Assembly (NCBI RefSeq): GCF_028453695.1 | Contig: NC_135778.1 | Span: 10,414,244 to 10,478,243, forward strand | Direction: 5' to 3' | Source of the DNA: Augochlora pura | Taxonomy: Eukaryota; Arthropoda; Insecta; Hymenoptera; Halictidae | Length of the DNA: 64,000 nt | In this document: positions 1 through 12,632 of the stretch, piece after piece | How positions within the stretch are numbered: the first letter of the stretch is position 1 | Layout: every line of letters begins with the position of its first letter | The notes under the pieces: model-generated | Seen by the model: the letters and a program-made list of their open reading frames with translations, nothing else | Database searches by the model: none | What the model was told of the DNA's origin: nothing | Translations under genes and position numbers: made by a program

Positions 1-3000
1 CGATAAAAAATTGTAAAAGTGAACAATAGATATGTATTTTCATTTGTCGAAACCCAACTACTCAGATACAGCTAAATATAAGACAGTAACGATTTGACTG
101 CTACGTCAAAAATACCAAAAAGTTACAGAATTAAAAATGTTATTTAGAAAAATTAAAATTGAAAAATTAATATAATTAAGAAGATGGGATATGTCAACAT
201 ATAAATGGATTTCCGAATCTAACCAAATAATTGCCATCTACGACTAAACCGACAGTCAAAGCATGAAGTTGACGATGGAATGAACGCGACATAGCAGGAA
301 CGAAACGACAAAAGTTGGCGAGGCCGCAGCGGGCTTTAAACGGTTTCGAATTTACACGGTTGGCTCGCTATAAAACCAGCGCGCGAACCAGAGCCCGATA
401 TAGGGGGCGGGCCTCGTGCCCACCGCGGCCCGGCTGATCCCTACAAAGTGATAACTCCCGCGGATCGCTCGTTTACGCCGATTTCTAATTACAATATTAC
501 CGGCTTCTCCTCGATCCACGGCCCTGCCATAGTCACGTAACACGCGTACGAACGGTAAAAGACGGCAAATTGGCCGCGGCTCCCGGAGGGGGTGAAAAAA
601 AGCCCGACCCCTCGCGAATTATCCTTCGTGTTCGCTGCGAGGAATCGTGCATTCGGATGTAATTGAGTACTATGACTAAATAACCGGCTTCGCGGGGCCC
701 GGGATGCTTCGCGTTCTCTTCCTTCTCTTCGCTGTTGGCTACGAAGTCGATGTTCTCTTCGAACCCCCAGCCCAGCCCCCCCCCCCCTTCCGTTCGGCTC
801 GGCTCTCCCCTTGTTTGCGAAGGGGACCGCTACTTCGCGAAGACTCCCAAGAGGTTTTTCATCGGGGTCGCTCAAGGCGTCGGTGGAAACGATCGTAATC
901 CGGCCCCAATTTGGCAGGAAATCGCGTGCCGTTGCCCGCACGAAGACGCCCGGCCGGCAAAACAACGTGGAATGTTGTAATTGGCGGCAGGACGTACCAC
1001 GGGGCTCTTCGATGTCGTCGACTGATATACCCGGCTGCTCCTCCCCACGGCCATTTTTCGGGACAACGTGTTATTCGCAGTTTTTGCCCCGGCCTATCGC
1101 CGCACCGCCGAGTTCCGGCCGAAGATTTTCTAACGAGATAAAGGACTTTCGCTCGCTTGACTTCGCGGCGATCATCTTCTACAGCTTTTCTAGTTTCGTG
1201 ATTTCTCTGCGACGTATTTTGAGTTTCGAGAACGAACTTGTAACGTAGCTCGATCGTACCTTGCATTTCATTACGCATGTCCATTTGGAAATGATTAATT
1301 GCGAAATATAGAGAAAAGTAAACGAAAGACAGTATCATTTGATAAGATGAACGCTAATTAAAATGTCTAATAATGGAAGCGCCAAAACTGTGGCTATCTG
1401 TGTCTTTTTACGCAGTATGTCTCCAGATATTGTAATTCGAAACACCATTTTATAATTATTGTAACAGAATGTAGTTTATACAGTAAAGTTATTTTACTTC
1501 CACACAATTCCCACACAAGAGGCAAAATCAAGAACGTTTCTTCTTTGCTCTCTGATTGGGTAACTCATTAATATCTTAACATTCACGCTAGAATACGTCA
1601 CACTAAATTAACAAAGGACAATTTTAGTATAAATGCTATTAAATTCGAGAATGTGTTTCGTTTTTTAGTGTACACAGGAACTCTCATTATAAAACGAGTT
1701 TGAAAATTGATTTATAGTAAGAAGTGTAGATGAAATGTGCTAAGAACTAGTGCAAACTTTTCTTTACAACAAGTGCTACTATAGAAAAAAATAATAGCGT
1801 ACAAAAAAATATGACAAAATAGTACATTAGTATATTGGATAATTGAGAAGCAAATACGAATAATCCGAATATGTTAAGGAATAATGAAACAACCTAACAC
1901 CATCCAACGGGATCTAGGTTTACCACCTAAGGCAAATCTCGAGCTCCCTTCTTCCAATTTTTTAATTATTCAGCTGTTCATTTAAAAAGTCCTTTTGATT
2001 CGTAAGCAATAAACCGAAACATAAACTAATTCTACTATATTAAAACCTAGGCTACCGTAGGTGCCTGGAGACGCTTTTCCTATTGTGGTCGCTTGAGATT
2101 AGGACACCGAAAGGCGCACATAGGCACCCAACAAAATTTGTCGATGATTATTTCGATAGATCTTATCTTAGACAAAAGGCGCAAATATGTAACGAAAATA
2201 TAACAAAAGAAATGAGACACATTACGAATGTAAGAAAAGATGTAGAATTATGTATTCACCCATGTTTCGAATTATATCACACTTTACTACATTATTACGT
2301 ATACTGTGAAAAAAATACATTACTTTAATATTAAATTCTTAATATTTATAATAATAATTTGATTTAGAATACAAAGAAATAAATAATATTATAGTAATGT
2401 AGTAAAATTCAGTTTCTTGATTATTGAAATATGTTTTTACAGAAATACGTCTCTAACTTCAAAATCTGTCGTAATAAAGGTGTTAAATCGAGCATCATCA
2501 GGTACGCACTAGCATCAGTATGTATTTGACTCCCTAAAATATGTTTTCACAGCAACACAGCCCAAACTTCAAAATCTGCTATAATCAAGGTGTTCAATCG
2601 TGCACCACCAGGTGTACACACCAGTATCAGTATGTACTTAACTCCCTGATCAAGCAGGTAGCAATGTTTGCGGAACGTTGGGCTAATTCTTTCAGAAGGA
2701 TATTGCCTACATCCGAAAGCCTCGATGCAGCGAAAACTGTACGATGCCGGGGTGAAAGCCTCAAATCTCTGTAGAATTAGCAGTTTATGTTTCGTCCGGG
2801 ATCTAATGGGTGAAAGGTTGTATGTCTCTCGGTGATCCGGGAAACGGATACATTGTTTACGATCAGAATCGACGTGGCGGACAGGCTGATACACCTAACG
2901 GTAATACCTTTTGCGCACAATATCGCGTACTGGTAATGGTGTCACGGCAATTGCAGGCACGAGCGACCGAAGGGGGTTAGGGCACTGCAGCTGCGGGTTA

Positions 3001-5002
3001 TCACTGCACGAGTGCAATCTACGACGAACGGCCGAGCGGGAAAGAGGTCGTAACGACGCAGTTTCGCAGTGGCTGTCTTAATTACTGGATGCACGCGTCC
3101 CAAGCATTGGTGCGTGCACACGATCCGTGTAATGTACCGTGGAAGACCATTACATATCGAGCAGGCATCGACTATGGCTCTATGGAAAGTATATGCATTT
3201 CGTAGATGCGATAAATATTTGCGAGGGAATAGAAAAATATTGGACAGTGATTACTATATATTTGAACCAATAATAGTACTTTTAAAGAGTATCAATCTTG
3301 AACCAGTTAGCTGTTGCTATAAAAAATAATGTGTAAATTACTGGAATTATACTGAATGTCTTTGATCTTCCTCATAATTTTCTTCGAATGCATCAATTTT
3401 ATAAAATATATATAATTTAAGAAATAATAGGTTAAGGACACCATTATCCGAACATTTATTTTTACAATATTCTGGTATTTAAACGTTTCATTATATAATC
3501 GTTGTATTATTTAGATGCATCATCAACTGGTAGAAAACTTTTCATTTTATACAACATTTCAGTATTAGGATATGATAAAAATAAACTTTCAGACAAGACA
3601 GTATCTACTATGTACATCCTTCGAAACCGATTAGTCGTTTTCAACCAGTGCAGTTAGAAAAAAATTGTAACCGAATTATCTAAGGCACTTTGATATTTCC
3701 AAGAATGTCATCCTTTCTAATGAGCTTTGAAGCAGAGTTCAATCTTCACTTTGGTCTTGTCATAACTGGATACATTCAGGAGTATTAATTTTCCTAATAA
3801 GGCTATATTGATAGAAATGAATATGTACAGACATAGCCTGCTAATCTGCATACCTCGTTACTCAACCAATTCATTGACCCAATTAAAGATCCTAAAAATA
3901 TACAGTATAAGCTCAGTGGCACACGTATGAATCCAGTACCGTACATGTCAATCCATTACAAAGTATACGTATTAAATACACGTGTACAAATTAAATCCGT
4001 ACTCTGTGTCACTTCCAAATTTATTTCGCTCTCGTCAATAATCATTTCTCACCGAGTGATCAAACGATTCCCCGAAAGCGGAAACGGTCCCGTTTCGGCG
4101 AGGCAATCAGAATCGCTGGAGCCAGCCAATAATTTTTAACCCCGGAATTGAATTTGGCAGCGACGTGCACGAGCGAGCCTCCAACTAATTGATTTACCCC
4201 GTACAATTTCAACGCGGCTCGGCTGTAGAGGGGTGTGGGGAATAGCGCGCGGGACGCGGAGGGGGGGGGCGTCGTTCTTGCGTTCACGGGGGATGCAGCC
4301 TCCGGTGCAGCACACATGCGGGGCACGTTGGGCAAATAGGACGCGTATGCGGTTCGGTCGCGATCGGCTCCGTCTCGACGAGTATGCGTGTAAGCGTTTA
4401 AAAGGATCTCGCTGGCTAATGCAAATATGTCGTCGCAACCGCTCGACGATATCAAGGATGTTTAGTCCTTTCGTCCTTCTAGACAGTCGGCGACACTGTG
4501 CACGCTGGTTCAAACATTTATGGATGCAGAAATTTGAAGGATCCACGAAGACATGTATATTACTGTTATCAATATTTTCTGTAACCAGTTAACACCTTGT
4601 ACTACCGTTCCTTTCATACTGTGACAATTAGCACTTATACGTACTTAATAATTTTCTTTATTTACCTATATTGTCTTTATTTACCTATTATAGAATACTT
4701 CGTTTCTATACTTCGATAACAAAAGAATTTATTTTTACTTCGATGTAGAAGAAATTAATAATATTCATACTTAGTACAGCTTGCATAAAATCTTCACCAC
4801 GAGCCTGACTCGTTATTGTAGTGCAAGAGATTAATGATGTTATTTCTATTTTCAGTAATGTTAATTGACTACAAATAGTATCCTCTAATTCTAAATTTTA
4901 TTTAATTTCTTTTCTATTTTGAATTCAACTTGCTCGATTTTTTCATGAATGCACCGTGGTCTGACTATTAAAATCCGTGCAATCTGAATAAGGACACATG
5001 CG
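1..5002. other. Non-coding stretch
   Basis: GC-rich blocks lie at about 300-1250 (with a TATAAAA at 369-375 that has no gene after it), 2880-3130 and 4040-4560. The rest is AT-rich. Overlapping open frames on both strands of the first block (for example 811-1248 plus and 859-1338 minus) show no splice sites or family resemblance. Apart from the 110-bp duplication, nothing specific is seen. Confidence 0.6.
2431..2650. repeat. 110-bp tandem duplication
   Basis: ATGTTTTTACAG at 2431 recurs as ATGTTTTCACAG at 2541. Both are followed by AACTTCAAAATCTG, an AAGGTGTT motif, and CATCAGTATGTA or its equivalent, ending in ACTCCCT. The two units differ at many positions, so the duplication is old. No function is apparent. 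Confidence 0.75.
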
Positions 5003-5285
5003 TTAACTCTTTGAGAGGCAGGATTTCGGAGAACAAGTAGACCCAAGTGGCACAGGAATTTTGTTGTGTTTTAAATTAAACACAATTGGTATATTTTTAT
5101 TAATAAAGGAGTCACAATATAAAAGCATACAAAATTAATGATTGTTATAAGATGAGAAATTATTGCAGAATAAACACAGCAATAACGCAGCTATTGCAGT
5201 GGTGGGTCTAAAAATGTTTCGCCAAGCATTACCGTACAGCAAAAAGGTAGGACATATTTAAACCCACCATTGCCCAAAGAGTTAA
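5003..5285. mobile_element. TTAA-flanked MITE, 283 bp
   Basis: TTAA at both ends fits the target-site duplication of piggyBac-type elements. The termini are inverted: CTCTTTGAGAGGCA on the left against CTCTTTGGGCAATG on the right. Subterminal copies of a GTAGACCC / GGGTCT motif also oppose each other. It has no coding capacity, so it is non-autonomous, and the divergence of the ends indicates an old insertion. Confidence 0.55.
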
Positions 5286-6482
5286 GACAAATCGTAAGAC
5301 TAATGCAAACAGTAAATTCATTAAAAATGTAAACATCACTTTGAATCTACAATTATTCACACCACTGTATGACGTAGATAATCGAACTTTGCGCGCCACG
5401 TGTCTAACTTAGGCGAACGCAACGAATAAATTTTCAATGATTGCGAACATTTTTCAGCAAACTAATTACTACTTCTAAGAGAAGCTTTTTGCGGAAGCGT
5501 TCAAGAAAGTGAGCTATGCTGTTAGAAATATCCTGCAAAGGATATTCACGTTGCTTTTACGAATCCTCGAAGTGTAACTGGTTCGCGTGGCGGCGCCGGG
5601 CCCCTGGCATGTTTTGATACAAATTACGCATCCGGGCCCGGAGCCCGGTGATAGAGTGGCCCGAGGCGCCAGTGCCCCATCGCGGATATATATTTTCTCC
5701 GGGCGTGATTAGTTAAACGTCGTTAGGATAACGCGTGACAGCCGTCCCCGCGGACCGGCCGACGAAACCTGGAAGCGATTTATAAGTCCTCCCAGAGACG
5801 TCCTCGCCGGTTCTCGGATTGGTAAGGAGACACCCAACCGTTCCCTTCGTCATCCTCCGCTACTTCGTTTTTTCTCCCATGCCTTTTCTCCCGAGCTTCT
5901 TCCTCCCTCGCCGCTCTGTCTCGCTTTCTCCTTCTCACGAGCCACCCTCGACAACCGAAATATTTCTCGACGAATCACTCGTCGTTCGAGCTCTAATTGA
6001 CCGTACTCCGAACGACTCCGTAAATTAGCGTCGAATAACACACGGCTCCAGACCTCGCCGTCGCCGTCTCCGAGGAATAGAAACCGAATTCTCGGTGCTC
6101 GAATAAAGTCTGAGGAATTCGTGGAAAATTGAAAGACGATCGGCAATCGACGAAAATGTTGATACGCCGCTTGGTTTAAAAAATGATCTGCGTTAATTGC
6201 AAGATACACTTCTTCTCAAGAATACTTTTAAATGCGTGTGAAGTGGTTGAAGTATTCTGTTACTGTATTTGTACCACTCTTAGATATTATAAAACTAGAA
6301 AATGTGTAATATAAGAGCCAATTACTGTGAGATTCAAATGTGCAAATTTATTACGGTTCTACAGGTTTGTAATACGCAATTTTTAAATATTGTACGTAAG
6401 AAACCATGAAAAATACATTTGACACTTTTATCAATTACTTCAAGCGGTATGCTGGACGCTCCGTATTGTGAAATTACAGTGA

Positions 6483-6648
6483 TTAACTCGTTGAGCGTCG
6501 CACATATTGATCACCTATGGGCGACAGTAATTTTTGAAAATTCTAATATATTCGAACGAACTATATTCGACTAAGACATAAGTAATAACTTTTAAACTTT
6601 GACTTAGCAGGAATTTTAGCGGTTGATTGTCAACACTGAACGTGTTAA
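6483..6648. mobile_element. Short TTAA-flanked MITE, 166 bp
   Basis: It starts TTAACTCGTTGAGCGTCG and ends with the inverse of TTAACACGTTCAGTGTTG. The ends resemble those of the 35207-35531 element (TTAACCCGTTGAGCGCT), so it may be a shorter, diverged relative. No open frame. Confidence 0.45.
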
Positions 6649-7243
6649 AAACAATTCAAGATTCTCCTAAATAAAACAATCAATCTTCCTAATACGATCC
6701 AACTGGTTGCTGTTGGCTAATTAAAAAAGTGCATTACATTCGGAATCAGTTTTCGGAAAGGGTGACACAAGCTTCTGAGAAGGCAGCAATTAATCCGTCC
6801 GACATCGGGACATCCCGGTTAACCCCGAGTCCCGGTTGACGTCGAATCGGGGCACATACTCTTGCAACGATGCTCGCGGAAGTAGCAAATTTCCTGCGTG
6901 AGGAGACGCAGGGAGGAGCAGGACGACGCCGGAGCTAGTCGTCTAGGCGTTGCTGCCGATCAATCACGGGGACTCGTCGATCCAGCCCCCTTCGGTCCTT
7001 CCCGGTTTCCCTGCGCCAGATAAATGACAGGACGAGGACGTGAACGGCGACTGCGCGCACCGGAGACACCCTGTGCGACCTCTCCTGTTCTCACGTATCC
7101 CGTGCGCTGGATGTAACGAACCTCGAAACATGACACCGTCCACCGTCAACCCCGGCAGGAGCCAACCCTGGCTGTGTGGTCAATGTTTAGTTTGACAGCG
7201 AGTGTCCTGCGACTTGACCTCTTTTGTCAGCGTCCTGCGCCAC

Positions 7244-7276
7244 GAGAAAGAGAAAGAGAGAGAGAGAGAGAGAGGG
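7244..7276. repeat. (GA)n microsatellite
   Basis: Alternating GA of about 30 bases, started by two GAGAAA-type units. It makes Arg-Glu and Leu-Ser runs in the overlapping spurious frames. Confidence 0.95.
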
Positions 7277-8838
7277 GAAGTCCTGTCGGTTGGTCTGCTC
7301 CTAGCAATCCGGGGCCTCCGGCTTGCGGAAACATGCGTTTAGCACGTGTTGCGACACGCTTTCCAGCGGCGACAGCGCCGCTTGATATCGAGCAGAGCGA
7401 CCTAGACCGATCCTGTTTCTCGCAATTCTCGGGATTTTCGTGTTTGCCACGGAACCGGGGCCGAAGCCGAACGAACAAGACGCTGCAGAGAAACAATGAC
7501 TCGGAGGAATGCTATTGTTCACGGTTCTCTGGAAACGAAGATGTTCGGAGTAGTCTTACACGCTAGAAATTGTAGGAGGTAGTCGAAATTTGTATGGGGC
7601 GGTGAGACCATCTTGCGGGTTGACCGGAAACGCACCGGTTTTTGGGAACCACTTCGGTCTATTCTCCGATCAGCGAGGACTAGCACAATATGTAAACAGA
7701 ATGTTTATGTGATCGGTGCTGCGGTTGCAGCCGAGTGGCTGTTAGACGACGATGCTCAGGGACCACGTTTAGAGGATTCTCATCGAGGGCCCTTGTGTTC
7801 AGAGTAGCTTCGTGTAAAAGGGCCCGGGAATTGTGTGTCGGCCCTGGCTCGATCACGTGTCACTCGCATGCAGCTGTTTATATTTTGTGTCATTTCTCTT
7901 TAATGAAACATAGTTCGATGTAACACTGAAAATGCTTAATAAGAGACCGCAATGGAGACCGTGGCGATGGATGAAATTTGCACCATTGACTGATTTAGAC
8001 AGACAACCTTGGGGTTCAGATGCAGACTTATTGACCAAGTAACTAAAGATTTTCCTGCCAATATTCGTTGCCAAAATGATAGCAGCTCAGTTTGGCGAGA
8101 TCTAAAGATGCTAACTAAATTGTCAATCTTCCTGCGTTTATGGCGTTTGCAGATTTTTGCAGAAAACTGTCAGATAAAGTAACCTTGAATCTGAGTAGAT
8201 TCATGCTGAAAGTAAAGTTGCTGTAATCGAGTTTCAGATAACTCTCTTAGGTAGCTGACTTTGACACAGAAAGAAGATAACTTATAGCCTCGAGAAATGT
8301 TCATAAAGACCCAGTGGTACAACTCCCTTAGACGATAGCCAGTAGCTCTACGGCGCCGCTACAGCGTTACATATTTTTTGTTCGGCCGTTTGATAGAGAG
8401 TGACAGAATCCTGTTACACGAAAACATGACCTCCCGATCCCGAGAGCCTAAGCTGCTGGAACCGGGTGACGATAATCTGGCGCTAACCCGCTGGCGTCGG
8501 TGTCGGGTAAACATTTAACAGTCCCTCCAGAGTCCAACCCGGATACACCCGTCATCCGACACCGAGCTGTACGTTGTGCTAATAATTAGGAGACGACCGT
8601 CTCTGTCCTAACACCACGTCGAACCTATTCGCTGATAGTTTCCTGAAACTCGGTAACGCTTCTAGATGAAAGCGACCACTTCTAGAGACTTTCGCTCTTG
8701 GACATTCCAAGTACCAGGAGCCTGCTGTGTTCCTGCAATTGGCGATCTTTTCAGCCGTAATGTATCTTTAGTTCCTGAACAATGTTACGAGATTATAGTA
8801 TTTGTTGAATATAATCGAGGAAATTTATTCTGTAAGAT

Positions 8839-9355
8839 GTGCACTGAAGAGCATAACTATAGAAGTATCTCCATTTTTGAGTATTTCAGACTTTTGGATG
8901 GGAATGCAAAAAAGTTGATTATATGAGGTTACAAAACTTTTCTTAACTTAACTTAAAAAATATGAATTTCAAAAGCTCATTGAGAGTATGTCAAATAGCA
9001 TTTTTTTAAAGTTATCACGAAAAACTAGGGGTCCCAGATATTATGAACACATATAATTGTATATTTAATGATGTGGTGCTACAGTTTTGTTACGATGAAA
9101 TGCTACTGATGGTTCTACAAATTATGAACACATATAATTGTATCTTTAACGATATGGTGCTATAGTTTTGCTTGGATAAAATTTGCTACGATTGAATCTT
9201 TGTTTGTATCAACAGAAAATTACAGCACATCTTTTTTGATGTTCATTATTTATCATACTCTTCCAGCTGATACAATTGACCTCTTTGTATTCCCAACCAA
9301 AAGTCCGAAATACTAAAAAATAGGGGTTTAGCTATAGTTATGCTCCTCAGCGTAC
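8839..9355. mobile_element. Long inverted-repeat element with 86-bp arms
   Basis: The arms at 8839-8924 and 9270-9355 are inverted copies of each other, about three quarters identical by eye. Shared stretches include GAGCATAACTATAG and GACTTTTGG. The centre carries an 81-bp tandem duplication (9040-9195). No transposase frame is present, and the small open frame at 8666-8926 runs into the left arm and is not credible as a gene. The target-site duplication is unclear. A non-autonomous DNA transposon is the best explanation. Confidence 0.55.
9040..9195. repeat. 81-bp tandem duplication
   Basis: ATTATGAACACATATAATTG starts at 9040 and again at 9121, followed in both copies by a TTTAAYGATRTGGTGCTAYAG segment. 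The second copy decays near 9195. The duplication lies between the arms of the inverted-repeat element 8839-9355. Confidence 0.75.
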
Positions 9356-11371
9356 AATTGGGAGACGAGCTTATCTAAATAAATATTAATAAATATAAAT
9401 TTTTAAGTCCAGAACAAATTATTCCGTCAACTAAGTATGGATGATCTTTTAATCGTCAACTTTTCTGTACTTTTGGTATAGGTTTATGCAGGGGAAAATA
9501 GAGTCTCGCATTGGGGACGCGGTTTCGGTAAAGGGAGGCGTCGCCATCGCTAGAAGCGGAATCAAGTAACTAATGTAAGAATGGGTCGCAGGGAGCCCAG
9601 AAACGATTCCAGACAACGGAAATGTCTCCCGTAAACTACTAATCACCATAAACCACCGGGATACACGTGTTACGAATTCTCGGTGTAGAGGAATCACCGC
9701 GCTTTGCCTACGCTCCACCCTGCATTTGTTGCTCTCCGGGGGAAACCTCAGACATTTACCTCCGCGTTCCTCCGCGAAGCTCTTCCCAGAGACCATCCCG
9801 TCCCGTTCCCCCGTCCTGTTCCCTGTTCCGTCTTTCGTTCCCGTGCGTCGCTTTCTGCCGGTGCTTGCACGACGTTAAATAGATCGTTCCGTGCACCACC
9901 GTCGAAAAGTTTCGCCCCCGCCATCGCGCCGCTCTACCAGCAACCGCTTAATTACGTTTCGGGGAACTTGAGCAGCTTTCTTGGAAAATCAATAACTATG
10001 AAAAGTCTCCAACCTGGACTCCTCGTTCGCAAGAAAAGTTTACAGTGGGAATAAGGCAGAGACGACCATATTTTCGAGAATTGCGTCCTTTAATGCAAAT
10101 TTAGGTTTTTAAAAGATCTAACAAGGAGCGTGCGGCAATTTGAGTAACAAATTGATGGAACGTCTTTTGTTAATGTTTCATTACTTTCTATGGTTTGCTT
10201 TCATTGTATCATTTATTTCGAAAATGGCCTAAGTACGTTTTCCAAAAACATCAAGCTAGATATTTTAATTTTTACATTTCTACATTATATTTAATATCAT
10301 TTCAACAGGCATGTAGAACTTAATAACCCTTAGAAAGACAAAAAAATTATACTGCCATATTATAAATTAGCAATATTTTAAAATTTATTAAAACGTAATA
10401 TCCTTAAATATCTAGATTCTATAATCAACTGACTTAGGCCACTTTCAAAATAAATGCCACATATACTTGTAACAGTTTTTAGCATCGTATACTTTTCAAT
10501 AGACCTGCATGACAGATTGAAATCGTTAGAAATTTATTTTACTATGAATATTGTATGTTAAACAAAAGCGAAATGCGCTTTTGGATAATCTAATTACTCG
10601 AGTATCTTTGTACGTATATGAGAAAAACGATAATGTGAAATACAATCTAGCGAAAACATCAAAAGGATATAAGAACATAGGAATAATAATAATATAATAT
10701 CTTATAGATAATTTAAATATTGTAATAATATTAAATATTCTTATTATGATATTAAATATGAAGTTGTTAATTTTTTCTAAATCGAAACGAGATTTGATAC
10801 TTCCGTTGTTAAAATTTGGGAATAAATACACCATTTCAGAAATTACTAAGAGCGAACAATTGCTAATCAAACGCTAATTGCAACTGATTAAAAGATTACT
10901 AAAAACACATACCTAATAAATAATGTATACCCTAGACTATTTACGAATTGAATCAGAAATCAAATCACAGACCAAAAGTTGTAAAATCGGCAGTCTACGT
11001 CTCCGCTGGGAAAAATGGCGACGCAACCGTATTAAGCAGGCCGCGTTAAGGTCGCCAAAGTATCAATTGCGGAGAAGATAAGACGAGACAGGCAACGTGT
11101 CCTCGGCAGGCGTTTAATTAAAAGAGCTGGCTGGAGCCGAGTCCGTCCGATTTTCGCGTGGTTTTACAGCTGGTAAAGGGACCGCGCCTTCAATTGACAG
11201 CAGGTGGATGTGAAAGCGGCGAGAATCTCGCAATCGCGAATAATAACGATCTCGTTGCTACAATATAGGACTTATAGTTCCGTGGGACCAGGACGGAGAG
11301 GAAGAGAAAGGTGCAGGAGTGAAGAGGTTCCACCCGTAAAGCGGATAGAGCATCTTGCTCTCTCGGTTTCC

Positions 11372-11410
<39 letters not shown>

Positions 11411-12249
11411 TCTCGCTCTGTGATTCTCTGGTTCCTCGTGTATATGCTAATGCGAGACGAATGTCTCCTCCCGTGCACCCTCCCCGCCGTCTCGCCACCG
11501 AAAGACGGTGTCTTGTGCCTTGGTTACGGTGTGTCGACGACTTAGGAGGATGCGTTACCTCGTGGGCGTGTTTGTTCCTCTAAACTCTCCGCAGCGGGGC
11601 GGCTGCAGTTGCAACAGATTCCCTCCCCCGCGCCCGCCAGCCTGCCCCTCGTTCCAGAACCTCCGGCTCGTTTCTGCAAACGATTGCCTATCGACACCGC
11701 GATAGATTAGTCGGAATTATCGTGATACCAGGCCCGGTGGGACCGGCTCGGGCCCCGCAAATACAGCCGACACAACACACGGAGCGCGCTCTACGTCGTC
11801 CCGAGAGCACCGGGCAGAAAAAGAAACGGGGATACATGCCGGCGCGCAACGGAAAAGAAAGATCCGGCGCGGACGTCTCGAAATTATTACACGCCGCTCG
11901 CGAACCACCGCCGCTATAGATTAGCTGGAATTATGGAGGATAAGCATGAGGGACGGGGATTGCCGTCGCCGTGCCGCGACGATCCATCGATCGCGCCCCG
12001 CGAGCCCCGTCTCTCTCGTCCTTTCTGTCGTCGATCGGTTTTTTGGCTGGTTGGGAAGCCGATCGTAAATCCGAACCATTCCCGAAGACATTCCGAGATG
12101 TGGAATATTTAATACCGACAGGTGAACGGTCGTTGCGCCGCGCCGTTTCTGCTTTGTTCGGGACGGCGCCCGCGGAAGCCAACTTCTTAATGGCCGCCTT
12201 TGGAGTTCTTAATTTATATAATTTACACGATATTATAGCTAATCTGGGC
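9356..12249. other. Non-coding stretch
   Basis: A GC-rich block at about 9480-9960 is followed by very AT-rich sequence (about 10060-10960) and a second GC-rich block (11000-12190) that holds the CT repeat. Frames such as 9449-9796 minus and 11971-12330 plus are unrecognised and unspliced. Confidence 0.6.
11374..11420. repeat. (CT)n microsatellite
   Basis: About 45 bases of CT with a few interruptions at the right end. It explains the Leu-Ser and Arg-Glu runs of the open frames here. Confidence 0.95.
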
Positions 12250-12387
12250 GTTCGTTATTTTGTTTTACGTTTGACGTTCAGTTTATTTTGTTTTACTTTT
12301 AAGGTTCAGTTTATTTTGTTTCACGTTTAAGGTTCAGTTTATTTTGTTTCACGTTTAAGGTTCAGTTTATTTTGTTCTAGGTTTAAC
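12250..12387. repeat. 28-bp tandem repeat, about five units
   Basis: Units beginning GTTCAGTTTATTTTGTTT start at 12276, 12304, 12332 and 12360, with a diverged 26-bp unit at 12250. The middle units are almost identical. The array abuts the TTAA-flanked element that starts at 12383. Confidence 0.85.
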
Positions 12388-12632
12388 TCTTTACACTCGA
12401 AGTCATTTTAACCGTAAATATGAAATAAAATTTCTGACTCATAGTATTCCCGTTCTCTTTGTAACAAAGTGAATTTTTATGCATACGAAATTAATTCTTG
12501 GCGCTCATACCAGTAGTTCCACTATTTAACAATTTCTTAAATCTAAACTTTATTTGTATAAAAATTATCTTGAGATATAATAAAACAATTTTAGTGGTGC
12601 CTCAGAGTCACCACTCGAGTGCAAAGGGTTAA
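12383..12632. mobile_element. TTAA-flanked MITE, family A, 250 bp
   Basis: The right end reads inward TTAACCCTTTGCACTCGAGT and the left end TTAACTCTTTACACTCGAAG. TTAA flanks fit a piggyBac-type target site. The right subterminal region forms a palindrome around CTCTGAG (GTGGTGACTCTGAGGCACCAC, read inward), which recurs in the copies at 33832-34079 and 57585-57831. All three are close to 250 bp, have no coding capacity and differ from each other, so the family is old. Confidence 0.7.

Larger units (their letters stand above)
5286..8838. other. Non-coding stretch with three GC-rich blocks
   Basis: Blocks at about 5560-6100, 6780-7900 and 8300-8700 alternate with AT-rich sequence. The first has a GGCGCCGGGCCCC segment partly complementary to GGCCCGAGGCGCC 60 bases on. 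The last has TCGGTGTCGG at 8497-8506 facing CCGACACCGA at 8556-8565. No exon is supported. Confidence 0.6.

Noticed and set aside
369..375. TATAAAA box on the plus strand
   Set aside because: No initiator or leader exon follows at the right distance, and short AT words are frequent.
811..1338. Overlapping open frames of 145 (plus) and 159 (minus) codons
   Set aside because: They arise from high GC and few stops; no family resemblance, no splice sites and simultaneous openness on both strands.
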